Source of the DNA: Mycteria americana
Taxonomy: Eukaryota; Chordata; Aves; Ciconiiformes; Ciconiidae
Direction: 5' to 3'
Length of the DNA: 64,000 bases
Assembly (NCBI RefSeq): GCF_035582795.1
Contig: NC_134368.1
Location: 3,905,501-3,969,500 of the forward strand
Shown: in pieces, positions 1 to 10,376 of the stretch
Layout: each line of letters opens with the position of its first letter
Position numbering within the stretch: the stretch's first letter is position 1
Position numbers and translations under genes: made by a program
The notes under the pieces: model-generated
Told to the model about the DNA's origin: nothing
What the model saw: the letters and a program-made list of their open reading frames with translations, nothing else
The model's database searches: none

Positions 1-3000
1 TCCCCTGCTAAACGCCGCGAGGACGGGCCCGTCTGAGGAGCATCCTCAGAACCAGCATCGCCCAGACAGGAGCAGGGAGCGCTCCTTCGCCAGCCTGGCC
101 CGCGTTACACCCCCAGCGCGCGAGCGATGCCTCCAGCCGGTTTCTCCTTCGCTGCTGCATCCCCCTCCAGCCACGGCAAAGGCAGAAAAACGCACAAATT
201 GGTGAAAAATCTGGTTTTCCACGCGGTACCCAACGTCCTCTAATTTATTCTGATTAAACTTTGTCACTTGGACCTCTGCGGGCTGCGGCGGAGCACCGCG
301 ACCTCCATCCTCTCTCCTGCCTCTGGAGGGGCTCTCAGAAACCTCGGCGGAGGCTTCAAAGCTAACGAAGCTCCCTCTGTTAATGAAGGGTGGGGGGGAA
401 TATACTTGTGGTTTGCCCTGACCGTGTGCGAGGGTGTGACCATTCAAGGATTGGAAAAAAAAATCGTAATTTCTGCGCGGCAAAGATGCTTTAAAGCTAC
501 GGGTGTAGCCAGAGGGTGTTTTATGTGCCAAACAGCGCGGAAGCCCTGCGGGTTGCTGCTGGCCGCCCCGTTTCCCACCATCCGGGTTATTCCTCGACGT
601 GAAAAGCGACTGGGAGGGGCACAAGCAGCGGAGCTCCGTGGCTGAGCCTCTCCGGCAGCCCCCAGCCCCTTGGTGATGTCTAGGAAGAGCTGGGGCCGTA
701 TTTCGGCTGAGCGGGAGGGCTGGGTTGGAGGATGCTGCCCACCCCGTGGCAGGCCTTGGGGGCTTTCCTCCGCGAGCCGAGGCGAGCTGGGTTATAGATA
801 GCAGGCAGCTAATGCCACCGATGAATGCCGCGGCGCCCGCATCGCCCGCCTCGCATGTCGTTAGGAGATCAGCGCTAACGAAGGGGGCCTCCTCTGGGGC
901 CCCAGGAAGAGCCTGGGGAAGAGCGGGGACGTGGCAGAGCAAATCCGGTGGCGGGGACGCAGAGAAGGGACCCTGCGGCTGATGTTGGGGGGCTTGGAGC
1001 ACCGATCTGAGTAGCCCCAAGGCAAGCAGGAGCTGGCTGCGGGTTGGGGGCCCCAGCGTCGTCCCGGGGCCGTGGCCGGGTACCAGCGAGCACCACTGCC
1101 CAGCAAGGATGCTCCAGGCTGAGTCTGCCCAGCCCCGTGAAACCCCATCATCCTGAGATCACTTCCCCCATGACTCATCCCAGCTGACCCCAATATTTTC
1201 AACCCCCCCCCCCAAAAAAAAAACCTTTTTATGTTTTCTACACATTTTTTGCCTCCCCCTGCCTCCCCCTTCCCACCTCATCCTCCCCTTGATTCCCGTA
1301 AGTGATTCTGCGTTGCGGCTGCGGAGCCTCTGCAACTTGGAAAAACATTTTATTAACCTTCCTTGACTTTAAAGAGCATAATTACATTTTAATCTCATAT
1401 TCCCGCGTTATCATTCCAGACACAGAGTCATTTGAATGCAGATCGTTCCTGGCTAATGTAATTTTACGATACAGTAATGAAGAGACGGAGCATGAGCATG
1501 TAACACCCAATTTAGAGCTGACATTTGGGTTTCTTTTAAAGAAAAGTTTTCCCAGCCGAGGGCTTTTGCGTCCTCCTCGGTCCTGCAACGCAAGTGGGTT
1601 TCGGCTCCCGCTGTGAAGGGATGGGTTTGGACGGGGAAACGTGGCCGGTGCTAATAATATTGGTCATTGAAGCTGCCCACGGCTGCCCCACGCGGGTGAT
1701 TCAGCGTCTCTCCGGGTGGGCACGGGGCAAATTTGGGACCTCGCCGCTCCCCTGGTCCCAGGGAGACCTGAGTCAGGGGCTGTGGTTACCTTCACCCCAC
1801 TTGGGGGGGGGAAATCACCCTCATTTTACCCATCAAAAAGCCCAGGAGGCCCCCAAAAACCAGGACCCTCACGCCTCAGGTTGATGCATCCCTCAAAAAA
1901 AAAAATCACAGGGCAGGAGACGGGAGCAGGCTGGGACTCCCGGCACCGCAACCACCGCCCCGGAATAGATGCTTGCCCTTACCCCTGCGTGCCTCAGTTT
2001 CCCCCAGGCAGCGAAGCGATGCTCTGGGCTTCACCCCCCTCCAAGTCCCTCGCTGATGCCGGTGAAGCCCAGCGCGGCGCTCGCTTTGCTTTTCAGAGCA
2101 TTTTGATTTTGGCGGGTGGGTCGCAGCTGGACCACGGCTCCCCCGTGGGATGCTCGAGCCGAGCAGCAGCCCCTTCCCCGCCCAGGGTACCACCCTCCCC
2201 CTCGCTCCAACCGGGGCTGAGCCGGTCCGGGTCACTGATCCGGCGGAAAAGGGATGCTAATGAGGGCGAGAAGGCGAGGGATGTTAACGAGGGTGGGGAA
2301 AGCCACGCTCCAGCCATCCCAAGTGATCCCCAGGCTGATTTTCTAATGGTTCTCTGCCTCAGTGCCCCCTCTTCGATGAAGATGAGTTCAGGGTGGGCTG
2401 AAGGGTAGGAAACCACCCCAGAGGCTGGACCATGGCTGGCGGCACCCCCTCTTTACCCACGCCATCCCTCCCAGCACCCCCAAACGAGCCCCTCCTAATC
2501 CCTGTGAGCCAGCCCCAGCCCTCTGGGGGGGCGGCGGATGCTCGTTAGGCGCCCGATTCCCCCCCCCCGCGTATTAATTTCACGTTGCTGAGGTCACCCT
2601 TGGCGTTGCTGGACAGGGGAGCTGGGCCCAGCAGGAATATTCATGGCTGGGTGGTGCGGGGAGGGATTTTACACCGGACAGGGGGAAATCGCCACCATTT
2701 GCTCCGTACCGACGTTTCTGACAGCCCATCAGTGACACGAGCGTGCCAGGTCTCAGCACGGGTGGGACCCGCTGGGTGCCAAAAGGAGGAGCAACGCCAG
2801 CCCCAAAGGGGCTTTTTTTTTCCCCCCCCTCTTTTTTTCCCCTTTTCCTCGCTCCCTCTGCCGTTGGTTTCTCTGCCTTCTTGTTTCTTGGAGAAAAAGA
2901 GGTGGAAGAGGTGAGCGAGCGGTGGGTGGCAATGACGGGTCCCTGTGGGCTGGGTCGTGGCGGGGTCCTGCTCTACACCCCGGTGCTCTGGGGTCCAGCG

Positions 3001-3104
3001 CTGCAGCCGAGCCCCTTGGTTTAGGTCTCGTCTTTGTGCACCCCAGAGCTCTCCCCCAGCCCTGACCCCATCGCTGCCCTCCAGCATCCCCTCCCAGCCC
3101 AGCA
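1..3104. other. GC-rich flank with no recognisable gene
   Basis: No open frame here shows a known domain or a coherent set of splice sites. The longest, a 324-residue minus-strand frame at 46-1020, is low-complexity Pro/Gly/Arg/Ser text typical of GC-rich DNA. The stretch is mostly C/G-rich with homopolymer runs (around 1201-1230 and 2820-2845). AT-richer islands at about 180-480 and 1300-1560 stand out and could be regulatory. In other vertebrates UBOX5 lies beyond AVP, but I see no exon of it here. Confidence 0.6.
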
Positions 3105-3490
3105 TCATTCAAACCCGCATCCCTCCCAGCCCAGCAACCCTCCCCGAACCAGCCTCTTCGGAATGAGCATCCCTCCCCAAACCGGCATCACCCCCAGCCC
3201 AGCATCCCTCCGAAACCAGCACCCTCCCCAAACCCGCATCCCTCCCACACCAGCAGCCTCCAGACCAGGATCCCTCCCGCACCAGCGTCCTTCCAAACCG
3301 ACAACCCTCTCTGAACCAGCGTCTTCTGAATGAGCACCTCTCCCCAAACCCGCACCCCTCCCCAAACCCGCATCCCTCCCCAAACCCGCATCCCTCCCCA
3401 GCCAGCATCTCCTAAACCCGCATCCCTCCCGAACCAGCACCTTCTGACTGAGCACCCCTCCCCAAACCCGCACCCTCCCCGTCCAGCACC
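3105..3490. repeat. Minisatellite upstream of vasotocin gene
   Basis: Degenerate tandem repeat of about 17-19 bp on the theme CATCCCTCCCCAAACCCG. The copies are best preserved at 3350-3430. It lies about 250-630 bp upstream of the vasotocin TATA-like box, and the C-rich strand is the coding strand of that gene. It creates open frames on both strands that should not be taken as genes. Confidence 0.85.
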
Positions 3491-3734
3491 CTTCCCCAGG
3501 AGCTGGCCACCCCTGGGATGGCCTCTGCCCCTCGGAGCAGCCACGGCTCGGGGCGTGGGGGGGGGGGGGGATTCACCAGCCCTGAGCGCTGCTGCTTGCG
3601 CTCCTGCACTGAATCACCTCAATTACAGATTCGCTTGGATGCGATTCAGGAAAAAAAAAAAAATAGAAACACAACAAAAAACAACCCAGCCCTCTTCTTC
3701 CTCCTCCTCCTCCCCTGGGAAGGGGCGACAGCAG

Positions 3735-3743
3735 CATAAATAG
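3735..3743 (+). promoter_or_regulatory. TATA-like box of the vasotocin gene
   Basis: CATAAATAG lies 93 bp upstream of the vasotocin start codon. With normal spacing, transcription would start near 3765-3770 and give a 5'UTR of about 70 nt. Neurohypophysial hormone genes generally have a TATA-type proximal promoter, so position and sequence agree. The start itself is inferred. Confidence 0.7.
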
Positions 3744-3835
3744 CGGCTGGAGCAGCACGGGGGCAGATGCAAAGCGAGCGGCGAGGCGGCCGGCTTCCCC
3801 TGGCACGCGTGGCACAGCTGCGAGCACCCTCCGTC

Positions 3836-5529
3836 ATGGCAGAGCCTTCGCTGCCCCTCTCCTTCCTCTGCCTCCTCGCCTTGTCCTCCGCCTGCTACAT
3901 CCAGAACTGCCCCCGGGGCGGCAAGCGGGCCCTGGCCGACACAGCCCTCCGACAGGTACGGGATGGGATGGGGGTTTGGGGGGGACGGGATGGGGGTTTT
4001 GGGGGGACATAGCGGCTCAGTGGGGTGCAGAGGCTCCCCATCACCTGCGGGCACCCTTGGCTGTGCCACACTCCCCGGAGCAGCACGGTGCACCCCGTTT
4101 TTGGAAGGCTGGGGGACATGCCCAAGGGCGCGTGGTGGGGCAGTGGCGGAGGAATGAGCGACACCCTCCCGCAAATACTGTTGTCACCTCAAGGAGGGGA
4201 CCGGGCTCGGCCACAGCTGAGCGTCCCCATGGGGGGACAGGGCACCCCCAGGGAGCAGAGATGGGGAGGACACGGGGGGGGCCCCCAAAGCGGGGCCAGT
4301 GCCACAGCACGAGGCCACGCTGCTGGTGGCAGGGACAAGACAGGACACCCCACGCCGGCGTGGCACCTCCAGGGCTGGCGAAGCGGGGGGGGGGGGGGGC
4401 TGCTTGGAATACAAGGGAGTGCAAGCAGGGTGTACCGCCTCTTTTTTGGGGGGGTACGGGGGACTCAAGCGCCTCCCTCCCCCAGTGCATGCCCTGCGGC
4501 CCCGGGAACAGAGGCAACTGCTTCGGCCCCGGCATCTGCTGCGGCGCGGAGCTGGGCTGCTACCTGGGCACGGCCGAGACACGGCGCTGCGCCGAGGAAG
4601 ACTACCTGCCTTCACCCTGCCAGGCCGGCGGGCAGCCCTGCGGCTCCGGCGGCCGCTGCGCCGCACCCGGCATCTGCTGCACCGCCGGTAATATGGGGGT
4701 GTCGGGGTCAGCGGGATGGGGGCCTGGAGAGGAGAGTTTGGGTGTCCTGGGGCCACGGGGGGATGGCAATGGCATGGGTCGGTCCTCCGGTTAGACCTCA
4801 CCTTCCGAAGGGGAAACTGAGGCACAGAGCGGCAGCAGTGTTGTCCCCATTTTGGGGTAATTTGGGATAGTCAGGTTCAGAGTAGATAGAAGGAAGAGAA
4901 TTTTTGCAGTGAGGGTGGTGAGGCACTGGCCCAGGTTGCCCGGAGAGGTGGTAGATGCCCCAGCCCTGGAAACATTCAAGGCCAGGTTGGACGGGGCTTT
5001 GAGCAACCTGATCTGGTGGAAGATGTCCCTGCCCATGGCAGGGGGTGGACTAGATCACCTTTAAAGGTCCCTTCCAACCCAAACCGTGCCATGATTCTAT
5101 AAGGATTGGGCCCAGAGCTCCTTCCCGAGCTGCCACATGAGAGCTTTCCCAGCCAGGCACACGCAACCTCCCCGACGTGCTGGAAAAAGCCCAGCCAGCC
5201 CCGTGCCCTGGTTAACGGGAGGGACAAAGCTGGAGCGTGAGCTGTGCGGGCACCCCCGGCTGCCACCAACCTCTTCCCCACCTGAAAATAAAACACTCGT
5301 GGTCCTAAATAACCTGTCCCGTCACGGCGTTTTGCTTGCTGTTGAAGAAACCTGTGCGATGGACGCTGGCTGCCTGGACGAGGGCAGCGATGGGGCTCAG
5401 GAGGAGGCGGAGAAGAACCTGACGGTGCTGGACGGCTCGGCCGGAGATCTGCTCCTCAAGCTGATGCACTTGGCGAACCGGCAGCAGCAGCAGCAGCAGC
5501 AGCAGCAGGGCAAGCATCCCCTTCTCTGA
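3836..5529 (+). CDS. AVP: Vasotocin-neurophysin-copeptin precursor (AVP orthologue)
   Basis: Three exons, 3836-3955, 4486-4687 and 5348-5529, joined in frame at GT-AG sites, encode 167 residues. Residues 1-19 are a signal peptide. Residues 20-28 read CYIQNCPRG, arginine vasotocin, followed by Gly-Lys-Arg for cleavage and amidation. Neurophysin follows with all 14 cysteines, 12 in exon 2 and 2 in exon 3. The 202-nt second exon matches the size usual for AVP exon 2. The C-terminal copeptin-like part carries the sequon NLT and a Leu-rich core (LLLKLMHLA). No Arg lies between the last neurophysin Cys and that core, so copeptin is probably not cleaved off. The tail is unusual: nine Gln in a row, then GKHPLL. 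The product is expected to be made in hypothalamic neurons, released from the posterior pituitary, and to act in water balance and oviposition. The exon-3 acceptor (5346-5347) is chosen because it keeps phase and gives the family motif Glu-x-Cys. Confidence 0.96.
4868..5101 (+). mobile_element. CR1 LINE 3' fragment in vasotocin intron 2
   Basis: Reads the typical CR1 3' end: GAGGGTGGTGAGGCACTGG, then TTGCCCGGAGAGGTGGTAGA, ending with CCAACCCAAACCGTGCCATG and ATTCTAT. It is 5'-truncated, as most CR1 copies are, and lies in the sense orientation of the host gene. Confidence 0.93.
5482..5508 (+). repeat. (CAG)9 coding microsatellite, polyglutamine
   Basis: Nine uninterrupted CAG codons encode Gln9 near the C-terminus of the vasotocin precursor, followed by a GlyLysHisProLeuLeu tail. 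Pure CAG runs are prone to length change, so polymorphism is likely. Confidence 0.95.
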
Positions 5530-5597
5530 GCCGGGGCGCCGGGCGTCCCCCCCACTGTCACCGATCCCCCCACCCCAGACTTGTAAATACGAGACCC

Positions 5598-5603
5598 AAT
5601 AAA
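5598..5603 (+). terminator. Poly(A) signal of the vasotocin gene
   Basis: AATAAA lies 69 bp after the vasotocin stop codon and is followed by a GT-rich stretch (GTGGTGGCTTCGTCTGG near 5618). The implied 3'UTR is short, about 90 nt. Confidence 0.9.
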
Positions 5604-5624
5604 AGTCCTCGTGCACCGTGGTGG

Positions 5625-8057
5625 CTTCGTCTGGGGCACTGGGGAGGGGTCGTGGGGGGCTCCGAGGGACCCGTCTGAGGCTCGGGGATTGGGGGGGGGG
5701 GGGGGTTGTTGGGTCTTCACCCCCCCCCCGCTCCCCAAATCCCCATCCAGCCCTGCGTGGTTCGGCTCCCATCCGCAGCGGTTTTGCTTGGCTGGGTGCA
5801 GGATTCGGCCCCGTCCTCGTGGTGTTAAGGGAAAGAAGCCAGGGCAGAGCTGGCCACTGGGATCCGGCCATTGAGTCCCACCCTGCGAGCCCCGGCAGCA
5901 CCCATGGGTGCTGAGCCTCCCGTCACACCCAGCACCCCCAGCCCCGGGAGACCGGGGACAGCATCGCACCCCAGGAGGTGCCACCACTGTGTTACCTCTT
6001 GGCCGAGACCCCTCTTTGAGGCAGATTCCGGGCCCCGTTGCCTTCAGGAACCAGCACGACAAGCGGCTTCAAGCCACGTCTACTAAAAATGATGAAAAGT
6101 AAAGAAAACCACCCAAAAAACCCCCCAGGAGCGGAAAGGTTTGGGTTCCCAGCTTCATACAACCCCCCGGGGCCGGTCTCATCTTTCCCCACCATCGCTC
6201 AGTGACTTGGTCCCCAGCAGACACCGACGGGCAGGATCAGCCCCCCCGTTGTTGCACCATCACCCCCCAAATTTGGAGTACCCTCACCCCCACCCTCTTC
6301 CCGACCCCCTCCCCAGGTCTCTTACCCTGGCGGGGTCCCCGCTCCGGGCTCGCTCCGGGCTGGGCTCTGGCCGCTGCGCAGGGGACAGCTCGTCCTTTAT
6401 AATGTCCCCGAGGGAGGTGGCACCTCCGTGGAGGTGGAGCTCCTCCACGCCAGCGGGACCCATCCTGCCCACGCCCGCACCTCGGAGGGGGTGCAGGACG
6501 AACCCAGCGCCCGGTCCCCGCGACGAGCATCTCATCCCAGCCCTGGGGGGGGGGGGGGGGGGACGGACCCCGAAATCACCCCCAAATCCCTGGGAAAGCG
6601 GCAGCGCCAGTGGGCGACGCCGAGCCGGACGCCTGCGGGATGAGGGAACGGGGCTGCGGAGCCCAGCCCTGGCACTCGGCCTCTCCCGGGACGCAGGATG
6701 CGAACCCCAACATCTCCTGCAGCATCGGGGACGCGTCACCGAGCGGGGACGATGCTCCAGGCTGACGGGAGCCTCAGCATCGGGGTGTCAGGGTCCCCAA
6801 AACCACCAGGAGCTGATAATTGGTTTGTTTTTTTTTTTTTTCCCCACTCGGCTCCCCGAGAGGCATCCCAAGGGGGTCCGGGCACCCCCCGACCGGCTGG
6901 GGGGCTCCTGGATGGTGGTTCCCCCCCTCCGTGCCGCAGCGGGGCGGCAGCCGGGGGCGAGCTGCGGGGACGTCTCACGGCAGACGCCAAGCCCCATTTC
7001 CACCCCATTAACATGGGTCCCGGCACCCGGCTTGTCCCCAGGGACCAGGAGTCACCGGCTGCCTGACCCCGGGTGGGTGACGGGGACCTGGCTGCCCTCG
7101 CCGCCGGCCACCGCGGCCACGCTAAGTGGGAGATTTCGAAGCAAAGCCGGAGGGGACGAGAAGAGGTCACGGCTCTCGGGCTCCCGGCTGCCTAATTCCC
7201 AATTAAGCGGGCGCGGGGAGGGACCGGGGTAATGGTCTCGATAGACGCAAGATCTGTGCGCGGCAGAGGAATTTATTCAAGCCGGGAAGCTCTTAATTGC
7301 GGTAACGAAGGCGAGGGGTCGGGGTGAGCAGGACCCTGCGCGATTGCGCCAGCCTTCGGTGCCGTTTCTCCAGGGGTTCCTTCGCCTGCTGCTGACGTGA
7401 TCCAGGGCCTGGCCTCCAAGGGCAGAAGCAAGGGGGGAAACTGGTGTTTTCAGGCCTTTGCCGACGAGGTTGGGCGTTTTCAGGCTGCTGTTCGATGAAA
7501 GCGGGCGGGGATGGGCTCGGTGTCCCTGCCACGCCGGAGCGGGACAAGCCCCGCGTTGAGCTTCCCCCGAAGGCCAGGCAGAGAGGGGCGGAAAGGACCC
7601 ACGCCGCCTTTCCCACCCCAGATGCTCCCGGAGGAGGACACGGGTTTGGTTTCCCCCCACCAGAAGGGATTTGAAGCCCAGGGCAGCGCAAGGCCCCTCT
7701 CACCCCGCTCCCGGGTGGGCGCATCCCGCCAGGCTCTGGAGCCGCCTGCCTCCATCCCCACCCAACCCACGCCGGAGGGGTGCCGAAGGGGACGCGGGGC
7801 GACGAGCCGCAGCTTGGCAGCCCTGGGGGGCTGGCAGAGAAGGGACCCGAGCCCCGAACAGCAGCCGCAGCCTCCGCGCGTTTCCCCCCCGCTGCGGTGG
7901 GAGTCATCGCCAAGGAGAAAACCAACACCTTGGCCTCGACCTCACGTCCTCGACCTCCGGCTATTAGCAGAGCCCTTCGGTGTGGAGAGCAATGCCTTGT
8001 GGCTTTTAAGGCAACCGGGTGACGCCGGTGCCGGCATGCGTAAGTAGGAGCCGGCAC
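5625..8057. other. Vasotocin-mesotocin intergenic region
   Basis: No supported gene. GC-rich with long G runs near 5693-5705 and 6546-6562 and a T run at 6829-6842. Around 7187-7310 several homeodomain-type ATTA/TAAT sites sit close together (CTAATTCCCAATTAAGC, CTTAATTGC). Near 7930-7960 the text CCTCGACCTC occurs twice, resembling nuclear-receptor half-sites. In mammals the AVP/OXT intergenic DNA holds cell-type enhancers. Whether this segment does the same is inference. Confidence 0.5.
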
Positions 8058-8065
8058 TATATATA
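8058..8065 (+). promoter_or_regulatory. TATA box of the mesotocin gene
   Basis: TATATATA lies 52 bp upstream of the mesotocin start codon, placing the start of transcription near 8088-8092 and leaving a 5'UTR of about 25-30 nt. Confidence 0.85.
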
Positions 8066-8116
8066 CGCGACGGTTTGCCGGGACGAGAAGCCGAAAAGCT
8101 TCCCGACCCCGCAGCC

Positions 8117-9241
8117 ATGCCCTGCAAGGCGCTCGCCGTCGGCCTCCTGGGGCTCCTGGCTCTCTCCTCCGCTTGCTACATCCAGAACTGCCCCATCGGG
8201 GGCAAACGCGCCGTCCTGGACATGGACGTCAGGAAGGTACGTCCCGGCGGGCCGGGAGACCTCCTAACCCCCTCCTGTCCTGCTCCCGACCCTCCCCGCG
8301 CCCTCGACGCCGGCAGAACGGAGGAAAGGACCAGGGGAAAGGCTCAGCCCCGCCGCGCTGACCCCGGTAACTCTCCCCCACCTTTCTTCCCCCCTTCCCC
8401 GAGCAGTGCCTGCCCTGCGGTCCCCGGAACAAGGGCCACTGCTTCGGTCCCAACATCTGCTGCGGAGAAGAGCTGGGCTGTTACATCGGCACCTCCGAAA
8501 CCCTGCGGTGCCAGGAGGAAAACTTCTTGCCGACACCCTGCGAGTCGGGACGCAGACCCTGCGGCGGCAGCGGAGGGAGCTGCGCGGCCCCCGGCATCTG
8601 CTGCAGCAGCGGTGAGGGCAGCGCCGGGTCCGCGTCCCCTCCGGGACCCTCGTCGCGGGGGGTCCTCGCAGGCACGAGAGGCGACGATGTAAGAGCGGGA
8701 GAGGGGACGGGACCCAAAGGATCGTCTTTGTCCCGTCCATCTGTCCGTCCGTCTCCCCAACAGCCAGGGCCGCCCCACGCGGGGCAGAATTGATCCCGAC
8801 CCCAGGGAAGGCGACAACAGGCCCCGAGGTTTCGGGGCAGAGCAGACCGCAACCAAATTACGGTTACGGTTGGACTCGATGATCTTAAAGGTCTTTTCCA
8901 ACCTATACGATTCTGCGATTCTGTGAAATTCAGGGGGCTGAGGGTACACGGTGCACGGCAGCCCACGCCCCCTCCTGCTTTTCAAAAATTTCCCGATTTT
9001 GGGGTTTTCCAAAAATCCCAGCCTCTTCCCTAGGTTAGCCAGAGATCCTGCTACAAATCCCGGGGAGCTACAGGGCACGAAGCGAACGCGATTTTCCTCG
9101 AGGTTATTAAAAACCAGCGCCGGAGGGGCTCTGAGGGCTGGTTCGTGCCGTCTCATTCCAACCGGAGCTCTCCCCTTTCTCTCCCCGTGCAGAGGCTGCG
9201 TGGTTGACTCATCCTGCGACCAAGAAACGCTGTTTGCATAG
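8117..9241 (+). CDS. OXT: Mesotocin-neurophysin precursor (OXT orthologue)
   Basis: Three exons, 8117-8236, 8407-8611 and 9195-9241, encode 123 residues. Residues 1-19 are a signal peptide. Residues 20-28 read CYIQNCPIG, mesotocin ([Ile8]-oxytocin), followed by Gly-Lys-Arg. Neurophysin has 12 Cys from exon 2 and 2 from exon 3 (GCVVDSSC). There is no copeptin, as expected for an oxytocin-type gene. Exon 2 is 205 nt, one codon longer than in the vasotocin gene (extra Gly in PCGGSGGSC). Exon 3 is only 47 nt. To reach the conserved frame the acceptor must be the second AG of CAGAG (9193-9194). The first AG (9191-9192) gives an unrelated frame. The result lacks the Glu usually present between the Cys-Cys pair and the next Cys. 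The hormone is a posterior-pituitary peptide with social and reproductive roles. Same strand as vasotocin, 2.6 kb downstream. Confidence 0.95.
8862..8926 (+). mobile_element. CR1 LINE 3' tail in mesotocin intron 2
   Basis: A short CR1 end: GGTTGGACTCGATGATCTTA, then CTTTTCCAACCTATACGATT and a tail of ATTCTGYG-type 8-mers. It belongs to the same subfamily as the copies ending at 28962 and 38052, and differs from the one in vasotocin intron 2. Confidence 0.88.
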
Positions 9242-9363
9242 ACCACCCGGGAGAGAAGAACCTGCAGCATCCCTTATCTATCGAGCCGCACCAGCCCCGC
9301 ATCAGGCCGAGAACAGACGAGCCAAGGTCTGTGACTCAGATTTAAGCGATGATCTTAATTACA

Positions 9364-9369
9364 AATAAA
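9364..9369 (+). terminator. Poly(A) signal of the mesotocin gene
   Basis: AATAAA lies 123 bp after the stop codon, followed by AACTTGTACAGG and, from 9397, TGT-rich DNA. It implies a 3'UTR of about 145 nt. Confidence 0.85.
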
Positions 9370-9384
9370 ACTTGTACAGGAAAA

Positions 9385-10376
9385 AAAAAATTAAAGTCTG
9401 TGTTTTTTGTCCGCTTGCCTGGTTTAAGTGCAGACTCAGGAGGGCTGGTTGGAGAGAAAAAGCCATTTTTAGGGAAGCGTAGATAAAAAGGAAGGATTTA
9501 AGGTCGATTCGTACAGCTGGGGGTTTATCCGAGGGAGGGAGGGCAGCGGGAGCTGCGGTCAGCCCGCCTGGGCTCCGGCTGAACCACGGCAAACTCCAGC
9601 CTGGTGTGGGGCAGCCCAAACCCAGCGGTTTTGGGCAAAGCTGAGAGCGCAGCTCGGTCTGCGAGACCACAATAAGCCAGAACCGCCACAGAGGACCCAG
9701 AGTAACGACAGCATCACCTACAACTTAACTCCCAGGTTAAAATAAGGCTGAAGGGGGGGGAAGAGAAAAGGAGACGTAAAAGCCAGTATCATTTAGACGT
9801 CCCCGGCACAATTTTCTCATTTAGGCACACCAACGGATGTGCAGAGGGTTTAAAGGAAGGACAGGTCCTGCCGCCACAGCAGAAACCAGAGAAGCAATTA
9901 ATGCTTTCCCCCAAGAACAAAACGCGGAGGGTCGGTGCTTCCCCCAAGCTACTCGGGCCTCGTTTTCTTTCAAAAGCATCTCGAGGGGCCGAGGTGCAAA
10001 CAGTCGCGGCTACGCCGGGGAGCTCCGAGCCAGGATCTGCCTCGGGACCGTTCCCGCTCCACCTCAACCCCCGCCCACGCTTCCTGTGGAAGCCGGAGGG
10101 ATCCAAACACGCGGGAGGTGGAATCGCGGCGAGTCAGAGCGCCGGGCACACGAACACCAGCGGCTTCTCCACCCCCCCGGCAGGGCTGAGACAGACCTTG
10201 CTTGTTGCAAGCCCAAATTTCTCCCTCGCCCTCCTTTCCCGCGGGCGTTAACCCTTCCGAAGAACCACAGCCAGACCCGCGGGCTTTCTCCAACAATTCT
10301 GCGGTTGATTTTTACATTAGAAGGAAGAAACCGGCTCGTAAGCGGAGCCTCTGGACAGAAAGCGGGCCAGGGGCCG
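9385..10376 (-). other. Space between convergent OXT and MRPS26 genes, incl. MRPS26 3'UTR
   Basis: The MRPS26 3'UTR must lie here on the minus strand, but I find no AATAAA or ATTAAA on that strand between 9385 and 10376, so its end is not fixed. No other gene is supported. The two genes run tail to tail, so their 3' ends are within about 1 kb of each other. Confidence 0.6.

Noticed and set aside
46-1020. 324-residue open frame on the minus strand
   Set aside because: Low-complexity Pro/Gly/Arg/Ser text with no domain or splice context; expected in GC-rich DNA with few stop codons.
3646-3837. Minus-strand small frames overlapping the vasotocin promoter
   Set aside because: Low-complexity, overlapping the TATA-like box and 5'UTR, with no homology recognised.
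9193-9360. Alternative mesotocin exon 3 from the first AG of CAGAG
   Set aside because: It gives a long frame without the last two neurophysin cysteines, contrary to the whole family.
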